Shown: positions 52,037 to 60,656 of the stretch, piece by piece
Position numbering within the stretch: the stretch's first letter is position 1
Layout of the letters: each line of letters begins with the position of its first letter
Assembly (NCBI RefSeq): GCF_001280845.1
Contig: NZ_LGHP01000002.1
Location: 571,718-635,717 of the forward strand
Direction: 5' to 3'
Origin: Bacillus sp. FJAT-28004
GTDB lineage: Bacteria; Bacillota; Bacilli; Paenibacillales; Paenibacillaceae
Length of the DNA: 64,000 bases
Translations under genes and position numbers: made by a program
Notes under the pieces: generated by a model
Databases searched by the model: none
What the model was told of the DNA's origin: nothing
The model's input: only the letters and a program-made list of their open reading frames with translations

Positions 52037-53215
52037 TTAGTTCGCTGTTAAATCAATGCCGTAATCTTTCGCGAACACTAAATGAGTGTCTACCTTGACA
52101 TCGTTATCGGCGGCTTGCAAATTGTACACCCGGGCGCCGCGCAGTCTGTTGCGCTCGGCACCTGCAAGCCCGTAGGCGCCAAAACCGGTACTTCCACAGT
52201 AACCGAGCATGATGCCGTAATAATTGCCAGAATACGTATTGACATGGTCATGCCCGCAAAATACGCCCTTGACGTCGCCGCGTTCGAGAATTGCGGAAAA
52301 CATGCCGCTGTTAATCGGACCGGGACATTCTTCCTCGTTCCGCTCGCCTATGATGCCGTGTTTTGCTACGGCTCTGGCATGATCGGCATCCGTTCTGCCA
52401 TCTACGCTGGCGAACCACATAAAACGGTATTCCCACAGCGGGATATGGATGAACATAAGTGACGGGATTTTACGGCTGTAATGCTTCTCAAGTGCCTCGG
52501 ACGTTTCGTAATACCAGTTGACTTGGTTGGTTTTCAGCCAATCCCAAGTCGGATATCCTTCGAAGTTTTGACCGGCGATTTCGTTAGGCGCATACCGACC
52601 GCTGTCTAACAGCCACATATTAAATAAAGGTTCTTTGCTATTGTGTCCGCCGATGAGTAGATTCATATTCCCCGTACCGGAGACGCCTTTCACACCTTTC
52701 TCATTCCTGTTGTATTTATAAGAGCGGTAAATTTGAAGCATTGCTTCTTCATCCATGCCGCTGTTCGGCGTAGAATCCTCATCATGATTACCGAAGGTAA
52801 TTGCCCAAGGAATTCCGCGTTCTTCCATTGGCACTGCTATATTATTGATCGCTTTCTTTACTTCGGCTGGCGTATCGGTTCCGCCAGTAATGTTATCCCC
52901 GTTTAAAACAACAAACCCCGGTCTCTCCTCATCCAGCACCCGTTCCATAAGCTGCACCGTGCGGGGATCGATATCCTCATCGTCCTGCGTATCGTTGAAC
53001 TGAACGATTTTGAACGTGCCGTCCGATTTAAAATGAAGCTTGGCTTCCCCATTCGGCTTGTCTTTCGGTTTGTCATTCTCTTTCGCGAAAACAGTTCCAG
53101 AAAATAGATCCGAGGGAACTCCTGCGGCACCAGCCGTCAGTGCAAGTGCGCTCAAACCGCCGATTTTCAAAAATTCCTTCCTATTCATGCCCTTCTGTTC
53201 ATTACCGCTGCTCAA
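52037..53215 (-). CDS. Exported calcineurin-like metallophosphoesterase
   Basis: 392 residues from TTG 53215, with GGGAGGT seven bases upstream. The N terminus (MNRKEFLKIGGLSALALTAG) is Tat-like but lacks the classical twin arginine. The metallophosphoesterase motifs are all present: FNDTQDDED, VVLNGDNITGG, FGNHDED, FIHIP and GVFCGHDHVN. It should hydrolyse a phosphoester outside the cytoplasm. The alkaline phosphatase gene is 4 kb away, and a single Pho-like hexamer (TTTACAT, 53300-53306, minus) lies upstream; phosphate regulation is only a possibility. Confidence 0.9.
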   Translation of the reverse strand: MSSGNEQKGMNRKEFLKIGGLSALALTAGAAGVPSDLFSGTVFAKENDKPKDKPNGEAKLHFKSDGTFKIVQFNDTQDDEDIDPRTVQLMERVLDEERPGFVVLNGDNITGGTDTPAEVKKAINNIAVPMEERGIPWAITFGNHDEDSTPNSGMDEEAMLQIYRSYKYNRNEKGVKGVSGTGNMNLLIGGHNSKEPLFNMWLLDSGRYAPNEIAGQNFEGYPTWDWLKTNQVNWYYETSEALEKHYSRKIPSLMFIHIPLWEYRFMWFASVDGRTDADHARAVAKHGIIGERNEEECPGPINSGMFSAILERGDVKGVFCGHDHVNTYSGNYYGIMLGYCGSTGFGAYGLAGAERNRLRGARVYNLQAADNDVKVDTHLVFAKDYGIDLTAN

Positions 53216-53405
53216 TTGAATACCTCCCGAAAAAGTAGTTCATTACATTTCCATATTAGAGGTTGAAATCGATGAGAATGTTTTCGGAGTGATAAGATCA
53301 TGTAAATCGCCCAAAATGAGCCTCAAGCTGCAGGTCCCGGGACGCAAGTAGCAACAAGCGTAGTGCGGTAGACCTTTAGAGGGCTAAAAAGAATCAAAGA
53401 TACTA

Positions 53406-53567
53406 TTATGTTTTTGGTGATTTGTCAGACTCCGATTCTAACTTCGCATTCGTTTCTTTGCGCACTCCGAGCTGTTTTGCCTTATAGTTTGGATTTGACT
53501 TGTGCGCAAGACACCGCTGTACCGCGTGTAATTTTACTTCTATAGAAGTAGGACATCCTTTAGACAT
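53406..53567 (-). pseudogene. Remnant of an IS3-family transposase OrfA
   Basis: A 53-residue frame, MSKGCPTSIEVKLHAVQRCL, then AHKSNPNYKAKQLGVRKET, typical of the N-terminal helix-turn-helix of IS3-family OrfA. After KET the expected recognition helix is missing and the frame continues with NAKLESESDK, suggesting an internal deletion. No OrfB is present. Confidence 0.65.
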
Positions 53568-53575
53568 TAGAAAAA

Positions 53576-53631
53576 CTCCCATCATGTAGTAGTAGAAGTT
53601 TTGTTTTTTCTACTGTCTACTATGATGGGAG
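53576..53631. other. Long hairpin upstream of the OrfA remnant
   Basis: CTCCCATCAT and ATGATGGGAG form the base of an imperfect stem of about 22 bp through TAGTAG/CTACT segments. It lies just upstream of the OrfA start. Confidence 0.65.
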
Positions 53632-53793
53632 CATATCAACGAATCCTAATCCGCTAATTGGGAGTTGAATGTCGAACAGGAAAATTAGTCGTGTTATTAT
53701 CCATATTGAGCATCTCTTCATAACGGTTTCTCTAAAATATCAGTATAATCGATCGTGTGAAAATCATATCATGGGGAGTGCAGTTACTCAATG

Positions 53794-54672
53794 CTATCCC
53801 TTCATTTTACGTTGATATTCGGAAGGCGATTGACCCATTATTTTGCTGAACGCTCGCGAGAAGTATAGCGCATCTCGGAAACCAACCTTAGCGCTAATTT
53901 CTTTCATGGACCAATCGGTTAATTCAATGTACCTGCAAGCCTGTTGAATTCTCAATCGCATAAAATAATGCATGGGCGAGGTTCCTGTAATTTGTTTGAA
54001 TACGGCTAAATAATGAGATCTAGATAGATGGGCATGCTCTGCCAGGTTGTCAATCGTGAGGTTGACAGCAAGTCGCTGCTTCATATATTCGATGGAATGC
54101 TCTACATAATGGTTTGACATATTATTCGACTGGCGGGCATATTGCAGGGAAACTAAAGAAAGCATATGCTGCAGCAGTTGATTTGCATAAATGCAATGAG
54201 AGAGTGAGTAGTTTTTCTCGGAAAGTGACTCGTAGCAGTCATCGAACAGCTCTAGCCACTGCACTGTAGCGCCGCCAGAAAGCTGCATCATGGCTTCTTG
54301 AAGCGGCAGCAAGTCGTAATACAATGCAGCCGCATGTCCACAGAAATGAATCCAGCATATGCTCCATGGACTTGTCTCTGAGGCTCCATAACTATGCGTT
54401 GTATGCGGCGGAATGACGATAAGATCATGCTTTCGTACATGCTGGCGTTCAGTTGTGCCCACTTCGATCCATCCCTCGCCTGCAGTGCAGAAGATGAGAA
54501 TATAGGCGGGAGTACCTTCAGCCCTTTCTCGATAATGATATTTGGCAATTGGAAAAAATCCGATATCTGTTATAAATAAAGGACTGATAAGCGGATGTTT
54601 CGTTATTTTATTTAAAAAGATTTCAGGGAGAACTAGTAATTTTTCCGACTCAAACCCTTTTCTTTTACGCAA
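53794..54672 (-). CDS. AraC-family transcriptional regulator
   Basis: 292 residues. An N-terminal cupin-type sugar-binding domain (VRKHDLIVIPPHTTHSYGAS) is followed by a C-terminal AraC double helix-turn-helix (LTIDNLAEHAHLSRSHYLAV, MKEISAKVGFRDALYFSRAF). It is a one-component regulator of the RafR/MsmR/YesN-like type. It is transcribed away from the alpha-galactosidase operon, so it is the likely activator of those genes in response to an alpha-galactoside or galactose. Confidence 0.9.
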   Translation of the reverse strand: MRKRKGFESEKLLVLPEIFLNKITKHPLISPLFITDIGFFPIAKYHYRERAEGTPAYILIFCTAGEGWIEVGTTERQHVRKHDLIVIPPHTTHSYGASETSPWSICWIHFCGHAAALYYDLLPLQEAMMQLSGGATVQWLELFDDCYESLSEKNYSLSHCIYANQLLQHMLSLVSLQYARQSNNMSNHYVEHSIEYMKQRLAVNLTIDNLAEHAHLSRSHYLAVFKQITGTSPMHYFMRLRIQQACRYIELTDWSMKEISAKVGFRDALYFSRAFSKIMGQSPSEYQRKMKG

Positions 54673-54939
54673 TGATAAGCCCCCTGATTCTCGAATAGCT
54701 ACAGTCTTTTTTTGACAAGCGATAGCACCCGTCTTTGAGAGTCCATTTTAACCTATGAAGGGGTTATAAATAAAAAGATGGACTTTTGGGCAGCGGTTCT
54801 ACATCCAAACTTGTTCGCAAGGACGAAAATGTCTTTACACAAGGGCGGCGACAGCTGTTTCACCTTGAAAATCAGACTATTGTCCATGTGCTTCGTAATA
54901 TTATGAATTTTAATACGTCCCGCTTACGAAGTAAAGTAA

Positions 54940-55230
54940 GATTATGAAATGGCGTTGAGCGTAGGGGAATTTGGGATTCGTGTGAATGTGAGTTGTCCCG
55001 GCTTTACGGATACGCCTCATTATCGCCATTGGCTGGAAAGAGACGGAAATGCAGGTGTGGTTGAGGAAGAGGTGCTTTCGCTGCAGTCTGGGAATCGGAT
55101 AGGTACGCCGGAGGAAGTGGGCAAACTGGCTTTATTTCTTGCTTCTGACGACTCTGCTATGATGACCGGGGCTGAACTGCTGCTCGATGGAGGAGTAGCT
55201 GCGCGGCTTTATTATTCAAAGCTTTGTTAG
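54940..55230 (+). pseudogene. C-terminal fragment of an SDR oxidoreductase
   Basis: The frame opens at a stop at 54937 and reads DYEMALSVGEFGIRVNVSCPGF, then RIGTPEEVGKLALFLASDDS and MMTGAELLLDGGV. That is the last ~95 residues of a classical short-chain dehydrogenase. The cofactor-binding half and the catalytic Ser/Tyr/Lys are absent. It lies between the AraC gene and the alpha-galactosidase gene and may be what remains of a sugar dehydrogenase of this operon. Confidence 0.75.
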
Positions 55231-55274
55231 ATAACAATATTACCCGAAATAAGAAAAGCAAAGGAGCGACAAAT

Positions 55275-57374
55275 ATGTCTATTAGTTACTTGGAGAAACA
55301 GCAAATATTTGAAATCCGCATGAATCGTTCTTCCTACTTGTTTGGCGTTAATGAAAAAGGGACGGTACAGCATCTTTATTGGGGAGAACCGGTTGAAGCC
55401 GCCGAATGTGGGTTTATGCTGAAGGGGCGGCATCACAGTTCGTTTGACGCAGAGATAGACCGTGAGGTGGAGGAATTCGGGGGATGGGGCGGCAGTCACT
55501 ACGCTGAGCCTAGTCTGAAGGTTGAATTCGGGGACGGCGTAAGAGATTTAAAACTCGATTATGCAGGTTATGAGCTAGTAAAAGAGGATGAGCTGATCAT
55601 TAAGCTGATCGACGTGCATTATGCTCTTAGGATTGACGTTCATTATAAAGTGTTTTCGGAATACGATGTGATAGAGCGCTTTGTTCGCGTACATAATGAC
55701 GAGGCATTGCCTGTACGAATCGAGCAGGTCATGGCTGCTGTTTGGTCCGTTGGAGGGCTGCCTGAATATCGGATGACTCATGTTGCTGGACGCTGGGCAG
55801 GCGAATATCAATTGCGTTGTAACGTCTTGTCCGAGGGCAAGAAAACGTTGGAATCGCGCAGAGGTTTTACTGGACCTCATGCGAGTCCATGGTTCGCCAT
55901 CGACGATGGCAGAGCGGACGAGACGAATGGTCAGGTCTGGTTCGGCGCGCTTGGCTGGAGTGGAAACTGGAAGATTGTCGCGGAGAAAACAATCTTCGGT
56001 CATGTACGGATTGTCGGAGGAATTAATGATTTTGACAGCGCATTTACATTGGCCCCAGGGGAGACGTACACCTCGCCTATTTTTACAGGTGGCTTTACTT
56101 CGGGTGGTTTTGGCGAAATGAGCAGGATTCTGCATCAGTATCAGTACAAGTATATATTACCTGCGCGTCAACTGAGAAAGGTGCTTTATAATTCTTGGGA
56201 AGCGACTACATTTGATGTGACCGTTGAAGGACAAGTTGAGCTGGCTCGTCAGGCAGCTAAAATTGGCGTTGAGCGATTCGTCGTTGATGACGGCTGGTTC
56301 GGCGCTCGCAATAGTGATAGAGCAGGGCTGGGGGATTGGCAAGTAAATCCAAAGAAATTCCCGAATGGTTTGCAGGAGCTGATAGAAGAAGTCAAGGGAC
56401 TTGGAATGGAATTCGGATTATGGGTTGAGCCGGAATCGGTTAATCCCGACAGCGATCTTTATCGGCAGCATCCGGACTGGATTTATCAATTTGCGACCCG
56501 GGAAGGTACGCAGCTTCGCAATCAGTATTTGTTAAATCTAGGGCTTCCGGAGGTTAAGCAATTCGTTCTGGACTTTATGACGGAGCTACTCACCGCCCAC
56601 GATATATCTTTCATCAAATGGGATATGAACAGGACCGTCACAGAGCCTGGTTCCTTACCGGGATCAGATCCGATTTGGGTGAAGCATGCGGAGCATCTCT
56701 ATGAAATTTGGGCTGAATTAAGAGAGAAGTTTCCCAAGGTGGAATTTGAGACGTGTGCAGGCGGCGGTGGACGGATCGATCTGGGAATTTTAAGGTATGC
56801 TGACCAAGCATGGATCAGTGATAATACGGATGCGCGGGACAGGCTGGCGATTCAAGAAGGATTCTCCTACGCCTATAGCCCATCCGTCATGATGTGCTGG
56901 GTGACCGAATCACCTAACGGCTTCAACGGGAGAAGCCTTTCACTATCCTATCGCTTCCACAGCTCCATGATGGGCGGTCTTGGCATTGGTGCAGACATAG
57001 GCCAATGGTCAGACGCTGAAATGGAAGAGGCCTCCCATTATGTGGAATTATACAAGGAAATCCGCCATATTATTTTGGAAGGCAACTTGTATCGACTAGA
57101 GCCGCTCGGACGTTCTAATGTAGCCGCTTATCAATATGTTAGCCGGGACGGGGCAGAAGCCGTTGTATTCACATTCCTGCAATCTCAGTACTTCGGCTCC
57201 GAAGAGAGAAGGATACGCTTGCGTGGATTAGAGGCTGACGCATTATACGAAACACGCTTAAATGACGGAGATGTAGTCGTTCTCCACGGCTCGACTTTGA
57301 TGCATGTTGGCTTCCCGCTAACATTAAAGGGCGATTACGTCAGCTCGCTGCTGCGCTTGAAGCGGAAAGATTAA
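55275..57374 (+). CDS. Alpha-galactosidase, GH36
   Basis: 699 residues with no signal peptide, so cytoplasmic. The N-terminal beta-supersandwich is followed by the catalytic barrel: YNSWEATTFDV, FVVDDGWFGARNSDRAGLGD, nucleophile Asp450 in KWDMNR and acid/base Asp516 in WISDNTDARDRLAIQ. It hydrolyses terminal alpha-galactosyl residues of imported melibiose- or raffinose-type sugars. ATG 55275 has AAAGGAG eight bases upstream; the longer TTG reading is not needed. First intact gene of a galactose-catabolism cluster with a divergent AraC regulator. Confidence 0.95.
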   Translation: MSISYLEKQQIFEIRMNRSSYLFGVNEKGTVQHLYWGEPVEAAECGFMLKGRHHSSFDAEIDREVEEFGGWGGSHYAEPSLKVEFGDGVRDLKLDYAGYELVKEDELIIKLIDVHYALRIDVHYKVFSEYDVIERFVRVHNDEALPVRIEQVMAAVWSVGGLPEYRMTHVAGRWAGEYQLRCNVLSEGKKTLESRRGFTGPHASPWFAIDDGRADETNGQVWFGALGWSGNWKIVAEKTIFGHVRIVGGINDFDSAFTLAPGETYTSPIFTGGFTSGGFGEMSRILHQYQYKYILPARQLRKVLYNSWEATTFDVTVEGQVELARQAAKIGVERFVVDDGWFGARNSDRAGLGDWQVNPKKFPNGLQELIEEVKGLGMEFGLWVEPESVNPDSDLYRQHPDWIYQFATREGTQLRNQYLLNLGLPEVKQFVLDFMTELLTAHDISFIKWDMNRTVTEPGSLPGSDPIWVKHAEHLYEIWAELREKFPKVEFETCAGGGGRIDLGILRYADQAWISDNTDARDRLAIQEGFSYAYSPSVMMCWVTESPNGFNGRSLSLSYRFHSSMMGGLGIGADIGQWSDAEMEEASHYVELYKEIRHIILEGNLYRLEPLGRSNVAAYQYVSRDGAEAVVFTFLQSQYFGSEERRIRLRGLEADALYETRLNDGDVVVLHGSTLMHVGFPLTLKGDYVSSLLRLKRKD

Positions 57375-57411
57375 TTTAAAATACGAGAACAATGCCAAGG
57401 GGAGAATTGAG

Positions 57412-58560
57412 ATGAAAATTGCTTCGATGGAGCTATTTCAAGTGCCGCCGCGTTGGTTGTTTCTAAAAATAATGACGGATGAAGGGATCGTTGGCTGGGG
57501 CGAACCGGTCGTTGAAGGCAAAGCGGATACCGTTCGTGCTGCCGTTGAAGAGCTTAGTGATTATCTGATTGGCAGAGATCCTGGACAAATCGAAGATCTA
57601 TGGCAGGTGATGTACCGCGGAGGCTTTTATCGTGGCGGACCCATTCTAACTAGTGCGATATCGGGTATCGAGCAAGCGCTTTGGGATATTAAAGGGCAGC
57701 GGCTGGGCGTCCCTGTTTATGAGCTGTTGGGTGGAGCTGTTCGCGATCGGATGAAGGTTTATGCTTGGATTGGCGGGGATCGTCCTGAGGATGTAGCGAC
57801 AGCGGCGAAAGCTCAAGTCGCTGTAGGCTATACTGCTTTAAAGATGAATGGTACAGCGGATATGGAATGGATCGATTCCAGTGAAAAGATTATGCAGGCG
57901 GTACAAAATTTAGCTTTAGTTCGGGAAGCTGTCGGATATGGTATTGGAATCGGCATAGATTTCCACGGCAGAGTGCATAAAGGGATGGCCAAAGCGTTAA
58001 TTAAAGAGCTGGAACCATTCAAGCCGATGTTTATTGAAGAGCCGGTGCTGCCAGAAAATAATGAAGCTTTGAAGCAGTTAAGTCAAATAAGCTCCATTCC
58101 CATTGCGACAGGCGAGCGTATGTATACACGTTGGGGCTTCAAGCAATTACTCGCTGAAGGTACTGCAGACATTATTCAGCCGGATTTGAGCCATGCCGGC
58201 GGGATTTGGGAAGTGCGTAAAATTGCAGCGATGGCAGAAGCCTATGATGTCGCCGTTGCTCCGCATTGTCCGCTTGGACCTATAGCGTTGGCAGCGTCCT
58301 TGCAGCTTGATTTTTGCACCCCAAATGCATTCATTCAAGAGCAAAGCCTGGGCATTCATTATAATGAAGGATCAGACTTGCTCGATTATTTGGAAGACCG
58401 AAGCGTATTTGATTATAAGGATGGTTATGTGGAACGATTAAACAACCCAGGCCTTGGTATAAAAATTGATGAGAAAAAAGTAAGGGAAATGGCCGCGATC
58501 GGTCATCGCTGGCGCAATCCAGTATGGCGCAATGCGGATGGCTCTGTAACGGAATGGTAG
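57412..58560 (+). CDS. dgoD: Galactonate dehydratase-like enolase-superfamily enzyme
   Basis: 382 residues, close in length and motif pattern to D-galactonate dehydratase. Metal ligands Asp183 (GIDFHGR, with His185), Glu209 (FIEEP) and Glu235 (TGERMYTRWGF) and the catalytic His285 (APHCPLGPIAL) are visible. Expected reaction: D-galactonate to 2-keto-3-deoxygalactonate. GGGGAG precedes the ATG. Lying after the alpha-galactosidase gene and before the aldolase gene, it fits a De Ley-Doudoroff-type galactose route. Confidence 0.9.
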   Translation: MKIASMELFQVPPRWLFLKIMTDEGIVGWGEPVVEGKADTVRAAVEELSDYLIGRDPGQIEDLWQVMYRGGFYRGGPILTSAISGIEQALWDIKGQRLGVPVYELLGGAVRDRMKVYAWIGGDRPEDVATAAKAQVAVGYTALKMNGTADMEWIDSSEKIMQAVQNLALVREAVGYGIGIGIDFHGRVHKGMAKALIKELEPFKPMFIEEPVLPENNEALKQLSQISSIPIATGERMYTRWGFKQLLAEGTADIIQPDLSHAGGIWEVRKIAAMAEAYDVAVAPHCPLGPIALAASLQLDFCTPNAFIQEQSLGIHYNEGSDLLDYLEDRSVFDYKDGYVERLNNPGLGIKIDEKKVREMAAIGHRWRNPVWRNADGSVTEW

Positions 58561-58577
58561 AAGGTGATTGTAAGGCT

Positions 58578-59207
58578 GTGTCATTAACGGAGCAATTATT
58601 CAAGCATAAAATAGTTGCAATTGTACGAGGCATTGCGGAGGATCAGGCCGATGCTGCCACAGATGCTCTGTATCGAGGCGGTGTGCGATTTATCGAGGTG
58701 ACGATGAATACGAAAGGCGCAACTGGCATGATCCAGCGCTGGCGGAGTAAATATGACGGCAAAATGTTCGTCGGGGCAGGAACGGTGCTCGATGAGAAAT
58801 TAGCGCAGGAAGCCGTAAAAGCAGGCGCTCAATTTTTAATTACGCCGAATGTGGATGAAGCTGTTATTCGTTATGGTATTCAAGCAGGTGTCGACCTTTA
58901 TCCGGGCGCTATGACGGCAACAGAAATTGTACAAGCTTGGACTTACGGAGCGCATGTAGTAAAGGTGTTTCCTGCCGGCAGTCTTGGCTCGACCTATATA
59001 AAAGAGCTGCAGGGACCGTTGTCTCATATTCCGATGATGGCTACTGGCGGGGTAAACCTCGATAATATGAAGGAGTATGCAGCCGCGGGCTCACGAGCTT
59101 TCGGACTGGGTGGAAATTTGGTGAGCAGCGCATTGATTCAATCGGGAGATTTCGCAGGACTGGAGCAGCATGCTCGGCGCTATGTAGAGGCGGCTATGCT
59201 GCTATAG
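58578..59207 (+). CDS. KDPG/KDPGal aldolase
   Basis: 209 residues from GTG 58578, with AAGGTGAT nine bases upstream (an ATG at 58554 is possible). Class I aldolase of the Eda/DgoA family: EVTMNT with the conserved Glu, FLITPNVD, and the Schiff-base Lys129 in VVKVFPA. It splits 2-keto-3-deoxy-6-phosphogalactonate (or gluconate) into pyruvate and glyceraldehyde 3-phosphate. Galactonate context favours the galacto isomer. No sugar-acid kinase lies in the cluster. Confidence 0.9.
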   Translation: MSLTEQLFKHKIVAIVRGIAEDQADAATDALYRGGVRFIEVTMNTKGATGMIQRWRSKYDGKMFVGAGTVLDEKLAQEAVKAGAQFLITPNVDEAVIRYGIQAGVDLYPGAMTATEIVQAWTYGAHVVKVFPAGSLGSTYIKELQGPLSHIPMMATGGVNLDNMKEYAAAGSRAFGLGGNLVSSALIQSGDFAGLEQHARRYVEAAMLL

Positions 59208-59276
59208 TGGAATATGAATCGAAATAGAGTGTTGAGTGGGGAAGTGATTTTGCTGAGTGACGGAGTGGAAAGTAAT

Positions 59277-60233
59277 ATGTTTACTGTTATTATCAAGTCA
59301 ATTAGCTTTAAAGAAAGCGATGCTATATTGATGGAAAGTGAGGCAATTAAGCTTATCCTATTGCCGCAATCAGGAGGGAGCATCGTCTCTTTGCAGTATA
59401 AGGAGACAGGCAAGGAATGGCTCGTTGAGACAATCGGAGAAGGCATACGCCAGTCAAGCTATAACGACACATTTTCGGAGGCCATGATGCATGGCTGGGA
59501 TGAATGCTTTCCGACCATTGATGCGTGTAGCTATCCGCTGCCAGGTCATTATAATGATGTACATCTGCCTGACCACGGTGAACTATGGTCTGTGCCATGG
59601 ACGTATAGGATGACAGAGCATAGCTTAATTATGGAGACAAAAGGACAGGCGCTTCCTTACTCGTTTACGAGAACAATCCGCTTTATTGATGCGCAAACGC
59701 TTAAGTTTTCTTATTCGGTCATCAATCATTCTAATGAGTCAATCACGGCATTTTGGTGCGCGCATCCCTTGTTTTCCGCAACTGAGCATACACAAATACG
59801 GATACCGCCTGAGCTTGAGCAAGTCATTTGTGTAGTAGGAGGAAAACGCTATGCGCAAGGACGCTCCTACAATTGGAATCAGCAGGAAGTCGATGATAAC
59901 GGCATTGCGATAGATCGGCTCGCCACGATTGCTGCACAGGATTCGCGAAAGTTTTATGCGGATGGTCATTTTGCTACTGGTCAGGCAGGTTTACATGAGT
60001 TAAACACAGGAGAGTATGTGCAGCTGCAATGGTCGGTTAAGGAGCTGCCTTACTTCGGGCTATGGATTAATGAAGGGCATTATAACGAGAAGCTGATGGT
60101 AGCGCTGGAGCCTTGCAACGGTTATTATGATAGCTTAGAGGAAGCGCATCGGCGAGGAAAAGCTTTAACATTAGAGCCTAACAAAGCAGTGAAATGGTCA
60201 TTCGATGTAAAATTAGGAGTGGACTATCCTTGA
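59277..60233 (+). CDS. Aldose 1-epimerase (GalM-like)
   Basis: About 318 residues. The galactose-mutarotase fold is indicated by LPQSGGSIVSLQYKETGKEW, HGWDECFPTIDAC, LPDHGELWSVPW, FWCAHPLFSA (His of the active site) and LMVALEPCNGYYDS (Glu). It should interconvert alpha and beta anomers of galactose released by the alpha-galactosidase. The ATG at 59277 follows GGAGTGGAAAG; an earlier in-frame ATG at 59214 has no ribosome site. Last gene of the operon. Confidence 0.88.
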   Translation: MFTVIIKSISFKESDAILMESEAIKLILLPQSGGSIVSLQYKETGKEWLVETIGEGIRQSSYNDTFSEAMMHGWDECFPTIDACSYPLPGHYNDVHLPDHGELWSVPWTYRMTEHSLIMETKGQALPYSFTRTIRFIDAQTLKFSYSVINHSNESITAFWCAHPLFSATEHTQIRIPPELEQVICVVGGKRYAQGRSYNWNQQEVDDNGIAIDRLATIAAQDSRKFYADGHFATGQAGLHELNTGEYVQLQWSVKELPYFGLWINEGHYNEKLMVALEPCNGYYDSLEEAHRRGKALTLEPNKAVKWSFDVKLGVDYP

Positions 60234-60235
60234 AG

Positions 60236-60366
60236 TGCTCCCTGTCAAGTGGACAGTGTAAAAAACAGAAATAGTTAGTTTAAGAAACCTCAGCTCGTTT
60301 TAACAGAGTTGAGGTTTTTTGTTATGCAGTCGTCGGTATTCGTTTGGCGTTGTAATAACGAAGAGC
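60236..60366 (-). mobile_element. End of an IS3-family element with transposase C-terminal remnant
   Basis: TGCTCCCTGTCAAGTGGACA at 60236 has the look of an IS3-type terminal inverted repeat. On the minus strand, 60366 to 60322 reads ALRYYNAKRIPTTA and stop, the characteristic C terminus of IS3-family OrfB (YYNAKRI). The rest of the element is gone. Confidence 0.6.
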
Positions 60367-60396
60367 TATACTCCTATAAAATAGAATGGAATACAC

Positions 60397-60426
60397 AAAA
60401 GCTGGTCTCTTGGAGGTCAGCTTTTT
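60397..60426 (+). terminator. Terminator
   Basis: AAAAGCTG and CAGCTTTTT form the stem base with a partly paired loop; T run at the end. Confidence 0.6.
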
Positions 60427-60512
60427 GTTCAGACAAAGAGGAGTTATTAGCAATAAAGAGAATGTTTATTATGCGATGAGTAATCATTTCCTATTGAGAG
60501 GAAGATTTGTTT

Positions 60513-60656
60513 ATGACATTTGCAATCGGATTGCAGCCGTGGACTATTCGCGATATTGATTTCTTTGGATCCTTGGAGAAGGCATGTCGTCGTCCGCTGT
60601 TCGATAGCATCACCACAAGCTTCAGAAACCTAAAATCGATGGGGGTTGTTGTTTAG
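60513..60656 (+). pseudogene. Fragment of a sugar phosphate isomerase/epimerase
   Basis: 47 codons starting MTFAIGLQPWTIRDIDFFGS, the typical first strand and helix of xylose-isomerase-like TIM-barrel proteins, then diverging to FRNLKSMGVVV. GAGAGGAAG precedes the ATG. Its stop abuts the next ATG (TAGATG), so translation of the fragment may still help initiation of the oxidoreductase. Confidence 0.55.

Larger units (their letters stand above)
53216..53793. other. Intergenic region with an IS remnant
   Basis: Holds the phosphoesterase promoter at the left, an IS3-type OrfA remnant (53406-53567) and its hairpin (53576-53631). Confidence 0.6.
60234..60656. other. Intergenic region with IS end, terminator and gene fragment
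   Basis: Contains the end of an IS3-type element, a terminator, and a 47-codon sugar-isomerase fragment; no complete gene. Confidence 0.6.
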
